Numbered from the stretch's first letter, positions 1 through 9,404 are shown. The stretch is 15,234 nucleotides of DNA from Phoronis ovalis (GCA_028565635.1 JAOXYB010028512.1:1-15234); one strand, 5' to 3'. Notes: generated by a model not told the origin, from the sequence alone. Program-made: numbers and translations.

Positions 1-2900
1 CCAAATTTCAAACCAGTGGCCCGCCTTTGAAACAATGTTGCAAATTAACAGAGTTATTTATCAAATTTTTGAGACACCTTTTTGTGCTGGACACATGGCA
101 TTTTCGGATGCAATTTGAATTACGCGATTTCCTCAAAAGGTGTAAAAGTCAAATTCTTATAAAGTTAAAACTGTAGTTTTTACGGTAAATGGCAGAAATG
201 TTGTTACCATGGCAACAAATTGGACCAAAATGTAGTTGGATTGAAAGAAAAAAAACTGCCTAAAATGAAAATGTATACATTATAATACTTTTAGTCTATA
301 GTTTTAAAGATACATTGTAACAAAGATAACTAACAAATAAATGGTTCTCGCCCCCTTAAGTAGAAAATATACAAAGTAATGTTGTCATCAAGTTTTAGCA
401 TGTGGTTACACCACTTACTGTTCATATAAATTTTGAGTCCAGACCAGCATTTTAAAATAGGTTCTTATCAGATTTCTTAGTTTAAAACAGCAATATAGAA
501 ACATGCTTGATACTTCCATTTCTTCAAATGTGGATAACTTTAATCCTTACAAGTGTTCAAGCATAATATAAGTTTAATTAAAAAAACAAGAACGAAATAA
601 ACATGTATAATTTTTTTCAAATTTGGCATTAGCAAATAATACCACAACTGTTGATGATAATTAAAAACCTTTCATTGTGTAATTTTATTGGCTAAACAGA
701 TCTTGCTCAGTTAGAAATAATTTACATTAATTAAATGTACTGCATATCTGTAAATCTCAACCAGATAAAATATCTTTTAAGATTCCACTTTTAATATTAA
801 TATTTCTGAGAATCTTGTAATTTCTTCCTCTTTGTAAAATAAAATTTTACAGGGATTTTAACCAATTTTTAGTTTACATATTTTCTTATTGATTTTAGTG
901 ATTTGCCTTATATCACCAACCCCCACCATGTCCAGAATTGATTACTACCTAGTTCTATGATGTAGTGGGTTTGCTCTACCTGTTACCACAACAATTCCAA
1001 TTATCAATTTTAAGAATGGTTTTGGTAAGTCTTAGTCCACATGTACCTTAACTGAGCTATACACATCTACAGTAAGTTATCAAACAAGTTTGCCCTTTTT
1101 GTCACTTTTCTAGTTTAACATTGAAATAAAAAAGCAATAGAATTTCTACAGGGTAAATTATAATTTCCATTTGTGCTTTTGTAAGTTGTTGTTCGATGAC
1201 TTGGAGTCTTGGAATAATTCAACTTTTAAATTATGTAATCACAGAAAGTATTTTTTGGTAAGTCGTCTGAAGCAATTGTCAAGTTATCAAAAAAGTGGGC
1301 ACTTTCTGCATTTTTAATTATGCCTTGTAAAGGCTTCCTGACGATTATGCGCTTAACAAAATATGGCATGTTAAGCCATTGTATCTTCCTATGCGCTTTG
1401 TTTATGATAACATTTGTATTAAGTACTGTTATAAACTTCAGATGTCAACCCAATAAGTGTCATTTTTTTGATAATGCCAACTTTTTCAATATCATACTGT
1501 ACACATGCTCAATATGACAATTAATGTTCAATATTGTCAGGTTAGATTCCTGTGTACATACATACAAAGTTTAAATTGGTTTTAAAACATTCTAAGACAG
1601 CAGGGGTAGGCAGTTTTACAAAATCTATTTTTTTAAAATCAGATTATATCCTAGCTTATTCAGAAGACACTAAAATCTATTAAAGAATAAAAATTACCCA
1701 ATCTCCATAAGGATTGAACAGTACATGTATTTTAACAACTGTTTAAAATATTCTTATCTAATTACATGTACCCTACATATACATATCATATATACCCAAA
1801 AGTTATTTCAGTAATAACCACAAATTGTTGGTACTATTTTTAGTATAATAATGAATTTATAAGATTTAGACTGCAACCTATGCATTGATCTGTCTGTCTA
1901 CTTATATCCTTGCCCTGCCTATTCCCTGGTGGGTCTTTTAGTACCTAGAACAATTTAGCCAGTAAGGTTTTATGAAATCTACTATCCAATACAACATGCA
2001 AGGATTTAAATTGGGGTAATCAAAAATCCTTATCTATCCCACTAAATCAAATTAATTGAAAGTTCATCAGTTGGAGCTAAGTTTAAAAATAATTTTTCTT
2101 AGATAGCCGGCTATCATTATATAAACCAAATTACATTTTCCCCTAGATATTTCATTTATAAATATATATTCCAGGCAACAGAAGCCGTTTTTAGTTTATA
2201 TGATAAACTACAGAAACACAACTCACTTAATAGATTGGCTAAACAGAAAATACTTTTCTTGCATATTTTATACATCATACAACCTTTCTAGTTCTACAGT
2301 TTTTTATTTTGGACAGAAAACTATAAGCTAAAATAATTGCCAGGAAAATTTATATACAACAGAAGGTTTTGAGTTTGTCTTACACAAATATATAAATGCC
2401 TTTTATGATTTGGGGATTTAAAATCTCACAATCTTAAATAATTGAATGGCAGTCTGTTGAACATTTTAAAAGTTATATGGGAGTTTAAATATGTGATCTT
2501 ATATTCAAAGAAACTTTGACATTTAACCCAGTATTTATGTCACAGCACAACTATATAAATGTAATGTATTGATGATGATCCAGGTTTGTTTGCAAATGTT
2601 GATGTATTAAGGAACATACTGCTTTTAACACGTTGGTGGGATACATAATAAATCTGGAAAGAGTTTTGTTCGGATTTTTTAATACTCGTTTAAATGTAAT
2701 ATCAGCTTATTACAGCTTTAATACCTGGATAACTACAATGTCACTTTATACGTATAATAGTCATAATCATAATACAAGTATCATGTTTTGAAGCAGTGCA
2801 TTAACTTCTGTCAAATCATTACCATTAGACTGTCAAACTCTCGATTACCATACAAACGAGAACATAGCGTTAAATGTTCTCTTCTTAACTTTAAAAACTT
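1..2900. other. AT-rich non-coding stretch, no gene recognised
   Basis: No open frame here resembles a known protein. The longest (1320-1517, plus strand, 65 codons) has no recognisable motif and is not flanked by convincing splice sites, so I read it as chance. The stretch could be intergenic DNA, an intron, or the 3' part of a gene lying to the left. AATAAA hexamers (for example 336-341) occur but mean little in such AT-rich DNA. The only pieces that stand out are an RFX-type site at 203-216 and a 14-bp perfect palindrome, GATAGCCGGCTATC, at 2102-2115. Confidence 0.6.
203..216. promoter_or_regulatory. RFX X-box motif
   Basis: GTTACCATGGCAAC is a perfect match to the palindromic X-box (GTNRCC, short spacer, RGYAAC) bound by RFX winged-helix factors. 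These drive cilium genes in many invertebrates. No transcription start or exon can be placed beside it, and palindromes of this kind also occur inside dispersed repeats. The motif is seen directly; a regulatory role is inference. Confidence 0.4.
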
Positions 2901-2901
2901 A

Positions 2902-3010
2902 CCTGCTTTAATGCCAATCTGGTTTTAAAATCCGAAAGACAACTTCATGTTGGAAGTACGAGCATTATTACAAAATTCACATTTCCGACCAATGTCTTCG
3001 TGTGACTTGT
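2902..3010 (-). other. Possible non-coding first exon (minus strand)
   Basis: On the minus strand the sequence runs ...TTAAAGCAG followed by GTAAGTTTTT, a near-consensus donor whose GT lies at 2900-2901. The bases upstream of it on that strand have stops in all likely frames, so any exon here would be 5'UTR. About 250 bp further upstream is a perfect CRE. Donor plus CRE could be the promoter end of a gene running left out of the window. A strong-looking donor can occur by chance in 15 kb, and the exon's upstream limit is a guess. Confidence 0.2.
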
Positions 3011-3255
3011 ATATACTTTATTGTGAGTATAAGAACTGCACCACTCTATTCACTGTTAGCTGGTATAGCTTTTCTCCATTGTGTTAAATATCCTTAGTAA
3101 AGGAATATATAATTTGAACAAATCAAAATCAACAATTCATGAATAATGCTACGACTGGGTGTTTAGAATACTTGGCAACTAGCTGTGAGGTACAATACGG
3201 TGTATTGATTGTGCAAAAATAACTTGCAAGTGAAAGCCTTCGGTAGCCATAGCAG

Positions 3256-3263
3256 TGACGTCA
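3256..3263. promoter_or_regulatory. Consensus CRE (TGACGTCA)
   Basis: This is a perfect palindromic cAMP response element, the binding site of CREB/ATF bZIP factors. It lies in a locally CpG-richer patch (about 3190-3290) within AT-rich surroundings. It would suit a promoter for the possible minus-strand exon ending at 2902, but no transcript is demonstrable from sequence alone. Confidence 0.35.
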
Positions 3264-3299
3264 GAGCACCTGCTTATGCTCCTAACGATAACTTACTGA

Positions 3300-4500
3300 A
3301 ATTATTGAAAACTTGCCACATAAAGAAAATAATATCTAACAAATAATAAATTACCTCTTTTATATGTACATTTATAATATATATTTTTACAGTTTTGTAT
3401 ATGTCATTTTTAATAGATAAATATAAATAAATACCAAACAAATATTTTATTGCCAGCTTTATTTCCCTTATGAGCATCAATTTCCTGAAGGATTATGGGA
3501 AGGAAAGAAAGTTTACAGGTAACTAAAACCAAGAACAGCTGACAAAAAAGTCACGGCATTGAATAAGCGAGATTCTTAACAACTACAAATAATTATAAAT
3601 GAGAGAAATGATTGACTGGTACACTATTTAAACAAATACATGCAAGGTTGACGTTTCTATAGGTTATTATAGGATAATACTAATTAGTCTCCTTCCGGGA
3701 TTTCTGCGTCCGTGGAGATTAAAAGTTCACAATTAATCATCTCCCTTAATTAGATGATTTTACAAAGTTACGTAAGCGGCATATGCTTGTAATCACAAGC
3801 TTATCTCATATAATATCAACATTTTATTTGTTTGTAGTTTGCAAATTGTAATGAAATAAAAATGTTGTTCTGAATTACTTTGAACGACTACTAGATATTA
3901 CTAAAATCATCTTTTTTAATAATATGAAATGCAAAAACTGGTGAATATGTAGAAAAGGGGACATTTTTTAACAAGTTAAGTTTACATGATGACCCGGGTG
4001 TGGCAAGCAATGAACAACCGCCAAACATATATTTTACGCAAGCAGGTGCTACCTGCAAAACAATAATCATTAAAATGTTTTACAAAAACAACATACAGGA
4101 GCTGATATCTCCCTTCGTAGCGATTCTCTAAAATCGTGTTGTTAAATGTGCCATCTTGCCTCCAATAGTATCCAAATTAAGCTATATAAAAAAATTAAAA
4201 ATGTCATTTCATGATTCTTTGACTAAAAAAATATACATTTATATTTTATTTATAAAAGCGAACATTAGAAGTTTTAACCTGAATATGGGATATAACTGCA
4301 GTTCCTCATTGATTTCTAAAACATTACAAACCAAAAGCAGTTCGTACCTTTTTTTACTACTCATCAGGTTGGTTGGTTGCATTGCACGATAACATTTATG
4401 CAAAAAGACAAAAAGAAATACTCCCAGGAAATACCGCCTAGGATGATTGCTTTAACTGATGTACTAATATTTGATAACTAAAAAAGAACGCCTTACGGAA
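3300..4500. other. Non-coding stretch, no gene recognised
   Basis: I see no coding exon. The open frames at 3274-3480 (minus) and 4156-4392 (plus) are low-complexity translations of AT-rich DNA without known motifs. A small perfect stem, GCTTGT...ACAAGC (3785-3800, 4-nt loop), is present but has no assigned role. Confidence 0.55.
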
Positions 4501-4592
4501 GCGGTAATTCTTTTATGTAGAAGAAATTATATTCTGATCAATCTGGCTTTGTGCATGTAGCGATCGCTGACTGAACTTTAAGGAACTAAGTG

Positions 4593-4606
4593 GCGCCCTC
4601 AAGTGA
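4593..4606 (-). promoter_or_regulatory. CTCF-like site (imperfect)
   Basis: On the minus strand the bases read TCACTTGAGGGCGC, matching 12 of 14 positions of the CTCF core (CCASYAGRKGGCGC), including the GGCGC end. CTCF is an eleven-zinc-finger architectural protein found across bilaterians. The local DNA (4550-4740) is less AT-rich than its surroundings. With two mismatches this is only a candidate. Confidence 0.25.
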
Positions 4607-4609
4607 AGT

Positions 4610-5385
4610 ACATGCGTTTCTGAAGTGTACTGGAAAGAATCAGGTAGTAAAGGGAGTCAGTATATATTTATCCGGGTATTTATATTGCCGCGCTTAGCAT
4701 AGTTTGCGTCATGTAACACGTCGATCCCGGGATTTAATACATATAAATGGTTCACTATGTATCATCCTTTTGTTATTTTGATATATTGCGATAACCGATG
4801 ATTTACTAAAATTGTACCCAAGTACTTGTAAAAAAGTCACTTCCAATTTGTATGTCCGAATTGTATATCCGAATTGACTAGTACCATGCTGTTTTTGTAT
4901 CATTTTCTGATGGCTTAATCCGCACACGACATTGTAATATTTTGTGTCATAGCAGGTCCTTTCTGGCATTTAAAAATATATTTACCAAGTATGGGAATTT
5001 TTGTTTTAGTCTAATCCGTATGCTCGATCTGATTATCATGCTGTTTTTTGTATCATTGTCTGGCAACGCCGGCTAATTTATAGGTTGTTACTCGTTCGTC
5101 CACCCGAAGAAATTCACTACAATCAAATTATACCAAAATCTCCGGCAAAATCTATAGTACAGCTGCACGATTTTGACAGGTTCCTGGATAGTCCCAGTAT
5201 AATCAAAATAGTATAATTTAAGAATTATGACGTATTAAATTAAAATTATATAAATACAGTTGCCAGGATCAGATTTTTAAGTCCGGGCCTCACACACCTA
5301 CCCGGCTAAAGTCCCTCCTTTTTCCTTTCATATGTATTTATTTATAACACTTTATACCAATTATTGCAAATAAATGTTCATCACA
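4610..5385. other. Non-coding stretch with a short direct repeat
   Basis: No exon is recognised. An 86-codon minus-strand frame (4709-4969) has no familiar motif and no supporting splice signals. A ~27-bp near-identical direct repeat beginning CATGCTGTTTTT occurs at 4885-4911 and 5037-5064, 152 bp apart. It may be the remnant of a local duplication or of a repeat family. Confidence 0.5.
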
Positions 5386-5386
5386 G

Positions 5387-5413
5387 GTATATATATATAT
5401 ACATATATATATG
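5387..5413. repeat. (TA)n microsatellite
   Basis: This is an alternating TA run with one interruption (...ATATAC/ATATAT...). It is a simple repeat likely to vary in length between individuals. Confidence 0.85.
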
Positions 5414-5609
5414 ATTTCAATAAATAATTGTGCCGCATTTACAAAAACGCGTAAAAAGATGATTTTAAAATGCAAAACATGTTAACGCACGTTACGCAAT
5501 AAGGGTTACATTTTTCGATAAAATATGCAAAGTGTATCTTTATCATTACGCAATGAAAACCTAGGTGAGTGCACTTACCACAGTGCATACGACAGCAGTA
5601 TTATACTAG

Positions 5610-6015
5610 CCCGGGGGGTACTCGTGGTTTTTTGAATACGGGGATGTGCCGTGGAACCCAATCCAAAATTTTAGCTTGCGGTAGCAAACCCAATCCAAAA
5701 TTTTTGAAATATAATGGTAGCAATCCAAATTTTGCGAAATGTAAGGGTAGCAATCCAAAATTTTAAAATATTTGAGTAACAATCCATTTTTACGCAAACT
5801 GACTGATACAAACCAAATTCCAAAAATCGTTTTATGGATACAAACCTAAAATTAATCCAAATTATCTGCTGTAAGCAGCGGGTAGCAATCCAAATTTTTG
5901 AATTTCTTGACGGTAGCAATCCAAAAAAAATACAGTAAGAAGTATACAATCCAAAATTTTCAACTGGGCTGCACACCCCCATCAAAAATACCTCGAGTAC
6001 CCCCCCCCCCCCGGG
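5610..6015. mobile_element. TIR element with internal ~30-bp tandem units (copy 1)
   Basis: The ends are inverted copies of each other. The left end begins CCCGGGGGGTACTCG. The right end, read on the minus strand, begins CCC, then thirteen G, then TACTCG. The similarity continues for about 40 bp, through ATGTGCCG on the left against GTGTGCAG on the right. Between the ends a degenerate unit built on CAATCCAAAATTTT recurs at 5659, 5691, 5721, 5751, 5780, 5886, 5917 and 5947, with a spacing of 29-32 bp and worn copies between 5808 and 5870. No transposase is encoded, so this is a non-autonomous MITE-like element. I could not find a target-site duplication for this copy. The 116-codon minus-strand frame across it (5671-6021) is open because the unit length is a multiple of three over part of the array; its repeated K-I-W-I-A-T reflects the DNA repeat, not a protein domain. 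Confidence 0.7.
5999..6015. repeat. Poly-C tract of thirteen
   Basis: Thirteen C residues (6000-6012) are followed by GGG at the right end of the element. The G-rich strand could form a quadruplex and the C-rich strand an i-motif. The left end has only six in the matching place, so the run has probably expanded by slippage, or its length may be an assembly uncertainty. Confidence 0.7.
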
Positions 6016-6110
6016 TTTCAACCCCTCTCAGCAACCCGGATAAAACCCGGGGAAACCAAGAATTAATTAAATGATCATTAACGGGGGTCATGAAACCTAA
6101 CCTGGAACCA

Positions 6111-6123
6111 CCACCAGAGGGCA
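6111..6123 (+). promoter_or_regulatory. CTCF core motif (perfect), forward
   Basis: CCACCAGAGGGCA fits the CTCF core CCASYAGRKGGCR at every position. It lies about 20 bp before a ZNF143-type site and 40 bp before the inferred start of the SSR2 5'UTR exon. This arrangement is typical of promoter-proximal CTCF sites in vertebrates. The match is seen directly. Occupancy is inference. Confidence 0.5.
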
Positions 6124-6131
6124 CCAGTTTT

Positions 6132-6143
6132 TACCCACAATGC
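6132..6143 (+). promoter_or_regulatory. ZNF143/THAP11-type promoter element
   Basis: TACCCACAATGC matches the left twelve positions of the Staf/ZNF143 site (YWCCCAYAATGCA...). That site marks the promoters of many constitutively expressed animal genes and of small-RNA genes. It sits eight bases before a pyrimidine initiator. The next expected base, A, is T here, so the full-length site is not complete. Confidence 0.5.
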
Positions 6144-6150
6144 TTTAATC

Positions 6151-6181
6151 CTTTCCGTTTGCCACATTGGCTATATCGCAG
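6151..6181 (+). other. SSR2: Inferred SSR2 exon 1 (5'UTR)
   Basis: The coding exon of SSR2 starts right after a splice acceptor (TTTCAG at 7774-7779, only two bases before the ATG), so a separate upstream 5'UTR exon must exist. The best candidate ends at 6181 with GCAG followed by the good donor GTATGT. It may begin at the pyrimidine initiator CTTTCC (6151-6156), a TCT/TOP-like start. A spliced leader of about 33 nt results. Support comes from the CTCF and ZNF143-type motifs just upstream. Another upstream exon (for example near 4650) cannot be excluded without transcript data. Confidence 0.5.
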
Positions 6182-6688
6182 GTATGTATTTTCTGTCTAG
6201 TCTTCACCCAGCGTCTGCGTATCTTTCGCCTGATATCATAAGTTTTTTACTCGCCAATTTACTGTTCCTCCTATAGATATCATTTTCTGATTTCACAACA
6301 CAAAATTTGAAGCTTGATCTCGTCCCCTTTTACTGCTTTTATCTCGATTTGTTCCGGTTCATGATCAGTTCAGTTGTGTACTACTTACTGGCAGTACTAC
6401 TGCTTGCTTGCCGAAGTATAGTAGTTTAACTAGTTGTACACCCCGCCTGGAATTAATTACTTTTATCTATAATTATCTTTAGAAGAGATTGTTCTGTCTT
6501 TTTGTCACTATACGTAATAATAAGTTTTGGAGAAAAAAGTGTTACTTTAAATTTTATAAATCATGGAATTATAGTTGAGATCCTTTGTTAAATCCAGAAA
6601 CTATTATTCTCTAAACGAATATATAGCTTTTTAAAAAAGCACACCTTGGAAGAATTGCAAGTTTAAAAGTTATGCATTGGCTAGTCCC

Positions 6689-7163
6689 GAGTTCGTGTTA
6701 TGCCTCAGACATTTTCTGACAGATGAGGCTTGCCGAATGTCAACAATCCGTGTATAACAAATCACAGTGAAAGTAACCAACTGTCCAAAAAGTATCATAC
6801 GAGTTAAAATATTATACTCCTGATATTGTGTGCCTATTGAACTTCAACTTTGACTATTCCAATCACCATTTAGAGCCCCTGCACTGGCAGATAGGCAAAA
6901 AATACTCAATCGCTACTTCATACATGTGGAAATATTTTTTGGTATTTTTTGTCAGTGTGCTAGTGCAGGAGTTCCAAATGATGATTGGTGTAGTCAGTTT
7001 TGAAGTTCGATAGGCACACAGGAGTATAGTATTTTAACTTGTATGGAAAGGATTATATACATTTTGAATGATTGGTCACTTTCACTATGATTTGCTATAC
7101 AAGGATTCATGATGTTCGTCAAGCCTCACCCATCTGAAGTTGTCGGAGGCTTAGCACGAACTC
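6689..7163. mobile_element. Long foldback palindrome (foldback/MITE-like)
   Basis: The sequence from 6689 (GAGTTCGTG...) to about 6905 is the imperfect reverse complement of about 6941 to 7163 (...CACGAACTC). The arms are ~220 nt and the loop ~35 nt. Matching landmarks read in order in both arms include GATGAGGCTTG/GGTGAGGCTTG, CAAATCACAGTGAAAGT/CAAATCATAGTGAAAGT, TATACTCCTG, TGTGCCTAT and CCTGCACT. No transposase or coding capacity is visible; the 61-codon plus-strand frame at 6828-7013 crosses arm, loop and arm and is incidental. Arm differences and small gaps show it has aged. No target-site duplication was found. A transcript through it would form a ~200-bp hairpin. Confidence 0.75.
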
Positions 7164-7281
7164 ACGAAATCGGCAGACCACAGTAGGTTTAAATCACGTA
7201 TTTGTATCTGATTGAAAAATATTGGCAGACCAACATTCTAAACGCAATACCCTATTTGCCAAAAATTCATTGAAATATATA

Positions 7282-7289
7282 CCCTAAAT
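7282..7289. repeat. Target-site duplication, left copy
   Basis: CCCTAAAT directly precedes the element at 7290-7675 and is repeated exactly after it at 7676-7683. An 8-bp duplication is the usual signature of hAT-superfamily insertion. Confidence 0.65.
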
Positions 7290-7675
7290 CCTGGGGGGGG
7301 GTGTCTTAATGTATGGAGCTGACGTAGATGTGCTGCTAGCTTGGGATTCTTTTTGGCTAATTTTAGCTTATTTCAAGGTACCTTTTATGCTCCTGTGGCA
7401 TATTTTGGGTATAGTTTTTGAGGTCTGGTAAAAACTCCTTTGGAAAGATAGATTTTGGGTCTACTTTTAAGCAAAACAGTGTACAACATCTAATAAAACT
7501 AATAACATTATTTTAAACGTGGGGTATGTTTTGGAATTTTTGGTTTATTTCTGGGTTTGCTTTGGAATTTTTGGTGTATTTCGGGGTCCAAATTTTTGGT
7601 ATATAGAGTTAGTCCAAAAATTTTACCCTCAGTGGTGCACCTCACACCAAAATATATCCAAGAGACCCCACCAGG
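7290..7675. mobile_element. hAT-like MITE, diverged relative of the 5610-6015 element (copy 2)
   Basis: The element begins CCTGGGGGGGGGTGTC and ends CCCCACCAGG, so the outermost ~10 bp are inverted repeats. It is framed by an exact 8-bp duplication, CCCTAAAT. Its right end (GGTGCACCTCACACCAAAATATATCC...) aligns with the right end of the element at 5610-6015 (GCTGCACACCCCCATCAAAAATACC...), and both left ends share a G-run and GATGTGC[CT]G. Internal units TTGGAATTTTTGG recur at about 7531 and 7562, with a diverged one near 7586, mirroring the units of copy 1 on the opposite strand. No transposase is encoded. Short frames on either strand (7508-7735, 7519-7719) reflect the repeats. Confidence 0.65.
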
Positions 7676-7683
7676 CCCTAAAT
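7676..7683. repeat. Target-site duplication, right copy
   Basis: This is the second exact copy of CCCTAAAT, directly after the element's CCAGG terminus. Confidence 0.65.
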
Positions 7684-7781
7684 GCATGCCCCTGTACTCG
7701 GTTTTTTGTTTGCACATGAGGACATTTTGACCCATGTGATCTTCCGAGCAATTGTTAAACTATCTATTCAATATTTCAGAT

Positions 7782-9287
7782 ATGAAGTCGCTCCTGTTCT
7801 TAGTGGCCTTATCACTGGCTTGTGTCGTTAAGAGTGACAATGATGACGACTCGGCAGCCCGCCTGCTAGCCAGTAAAAATGTTCTAAACCAATATGTAGT
7901 GGAAGGCAAAGATTTAACTGTCTTCTATGCTATTTATAATGTAGGAACTAGGTAAAGCTAAAATGTTTAAATTATTTATGAAATTGTTTGCTTCATCTAT
8001 ATTTGAGTCTTTGATATTTTATGTATTTATGGTTACTGTTATAATTAAACATATATCTGACATGTGTTCTTCACTGTCTTTTTTGGGGCATGGTATCACT
8101 GTCCTGGAAAGCACTCCATGGTGACAGTCACTAAATTTCTCTAAACGCTGAGAGTTACCTGTGAGGAGTCGTTCCAAGATTGTATTGTCTAAACAATTGC
8201 AATTTACAACTATTTGCACATATTGCTAAGTAATTATCTGTTAAAACAATGGCTTTTATTGCTTTATGAATGATTATCTGTATTCTTGCTCATTATTTCT
8301 TAACCGTTAACAAATTCTTGTTTTCAGTGCTGCTTTGGATGTTAGTCTTTCTGACAAAAGTTTCCCATCGTCAGATTTTGAAATTGTGCGTGGAAGTTTA
8401 GATGCTAAGTGGGACAGAATCAATGCAGGTGCCAATGTATCACATGCTGTAATTCTTCGTCCATTAACTGCTGGATATTTTAATTTCACCTCTGCTGACA
8501 TTTCATACAAACCACATGAACATACAGATAAACCACAGGTACAGTACTTTTAAATTTTTTTAACCTTGCATCTAAGAGTTGCTTTGTAGCTTTCATGAAT
8601 AGGAACTGCAGTGCATGTTTATTACATTGTTTGCGAAAAAGTGTTTTTATTGTAAACTCTTTTGTCGAGTTGGCTGAAATTTTTACCAAAAGATTACTAA
8701 AGTACTTTGTAAATTTTTCTGTGGAAAGCAATCATTGAGAGCAGCTATGTACAGTAAAAATGGGAGGCTTGTCACCTATGTGTAAAATAGTTGGGTGAGG
8801 TATAAACCCGATTTGGTAAAAAACTACTGTGAATATAGCAGAATATCTTTTATGTTTTAGCTTGGTTACACTAGTGGCCCCGGTGAAGGAGCCATTGTTA
8901 GTATCAAAGATTTTGATAGAACTTTCTCCCCACATGTGGTAAGTCTTCGTGATTTTAATCGTATCCTGAAATTGTAGTAACAAGGGTGATACAAAATGGG
9001 ATGTGGCTTATTGAAAACTATTCAGTAACATTTACATACTAGGCATAAGTTACAAAACCAAGATAAATTTCAACAGGCTAAGATGTGGCTGTTATGTAAA
9101 TTCTGAAAAGTATTTAAAAAAATTAGAAAAAAATAAACGCTATGATCGAAATGTATCATGCTGTTCATTTCTTTCACAGGCTGATTGGGCTGTGTTTGCA
9201 TTGATGACCTTGCCTTCTCTTGGATTACCATTTCTACTCTGGTACAGCAGCACCAGTAAATACTCGGCTAAAACAAAGAGGAATTAG
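7782..9287 (+). CDS. SSR2: Translocon-associated protein subunit beta (TRAP-beta / SSR-beta), complete, four coding exons
   Basis: TRAP-beta is part of the ER TRAP complex that sits beside Sec61 and helps translocate and fold secretory proteins. Coding exons are 7782-7951, 8328-8538, 8861-8938 and 9180-9287, all with GT-AG borders (GTAAAG, GTACAG and GTAAGT donors). They join in frame to 188 aa; the human protein is 183 aa. A signal peptide (residues 1 to about 18, [18 protein letters not shown]) is followed by acidic DNDDD and the family's ARLLASK block. The luminal domain carries [21 protein letters not shown] and two N-glycosylation sequons (N93-V-S and N109-F-T), both also present in vertebrate TRAP-beta. 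F.R.FSPH and DWA precede one membrane helix (about 156-175), then a short basic cytosolic tail. An in-frame TTG-initiated reading from 7752 is ruled out because it crosses the acceptor at 7778-7779. Nothing looks broken. Confidence 0.96.
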
Positions 9288-9404
9288 AGTGAAGCATAAC
9301 CATTAGTGTTCTTTGTGTAAAAAATCGTCAATGTCAACATTGTGTAAACATATTTTGCTAAATTCAGATTTTCCATCTTAAATACTCTATATCTTGGAAT
9401 AGTT

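Larger units (their letters stand above)
6182..7779 (+). other. SSR2: Inferred SSR2 intron 1, loaded with repeats
   Basis: If exon 1 ends at 6181, this ~1.6-kb intron starts GTATGT and ends TTTCAG. More than half its length is two repeats: a foldback palindrome (6689-7163) and a MITE-like element (7290-7675). It is several times longer than the other SSR2 introns (241-376 bp), and the excess is largely due to these insertions. No coding exon is seen in it. Confidence 0.5.

Noticed and set aside
1018-1310. Apparent direct repeat (GGTAAGTC... then AAGTTATCAAA.AAGT at about 1024-1090 and 1258-1300)
   Set aside because: Matches are short, the spacing between the two halves differs between copies, and the DNA is AT-rich. 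It may be chance.
4709-4969. 86-codon minus-strand frame with an ATG start
   Set aside because: No known motif, no convincing acceptor or donor, and ordinary AT-rich composition. Such a length is expected by chance among 15 kb in six frames.
5659-5960. Regularly spaced ~30-bp repeats, CRISPR-like at first glance
   Set aside because: The units are degenerate and contiguous with no unique spacers. They sit between transposon-type inverted ends and the DNA is clearly animal. It is a tandem array inside a mobile element.
5671-6021. 116-codon minus-strand open frame, the longest in the window
   Set aside because: It is a reading of the tandem array (repeated K-I-W-I-A-T) and starts in the poly-C end of the element. 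There is no domain, no splice context and poor unit conservation at the protein level.
6828-7013. 61-codon plus-strand open frame
   Set aside because: It runs from one arm through the loop into the other arm of the foldback palindrome, so it is a by-product of that structure.
7508-7735. 75-codon minus-strand frame rich in Pro/Lys/Arg
   Set aside because: It overlaps the right half of the MITE at 7290-7675 and its target-site duplication. The repetitive P-K/R-N-K-P pattern comes from the AATTTTTGG units.
8307-8731. Minus-strand frames opposite SSR2 exons
   Set aside because: They are antisense shadows of the exon at 8328-8538 and the following intron. The plus strand gives the recognisable TRAP-beta protein.
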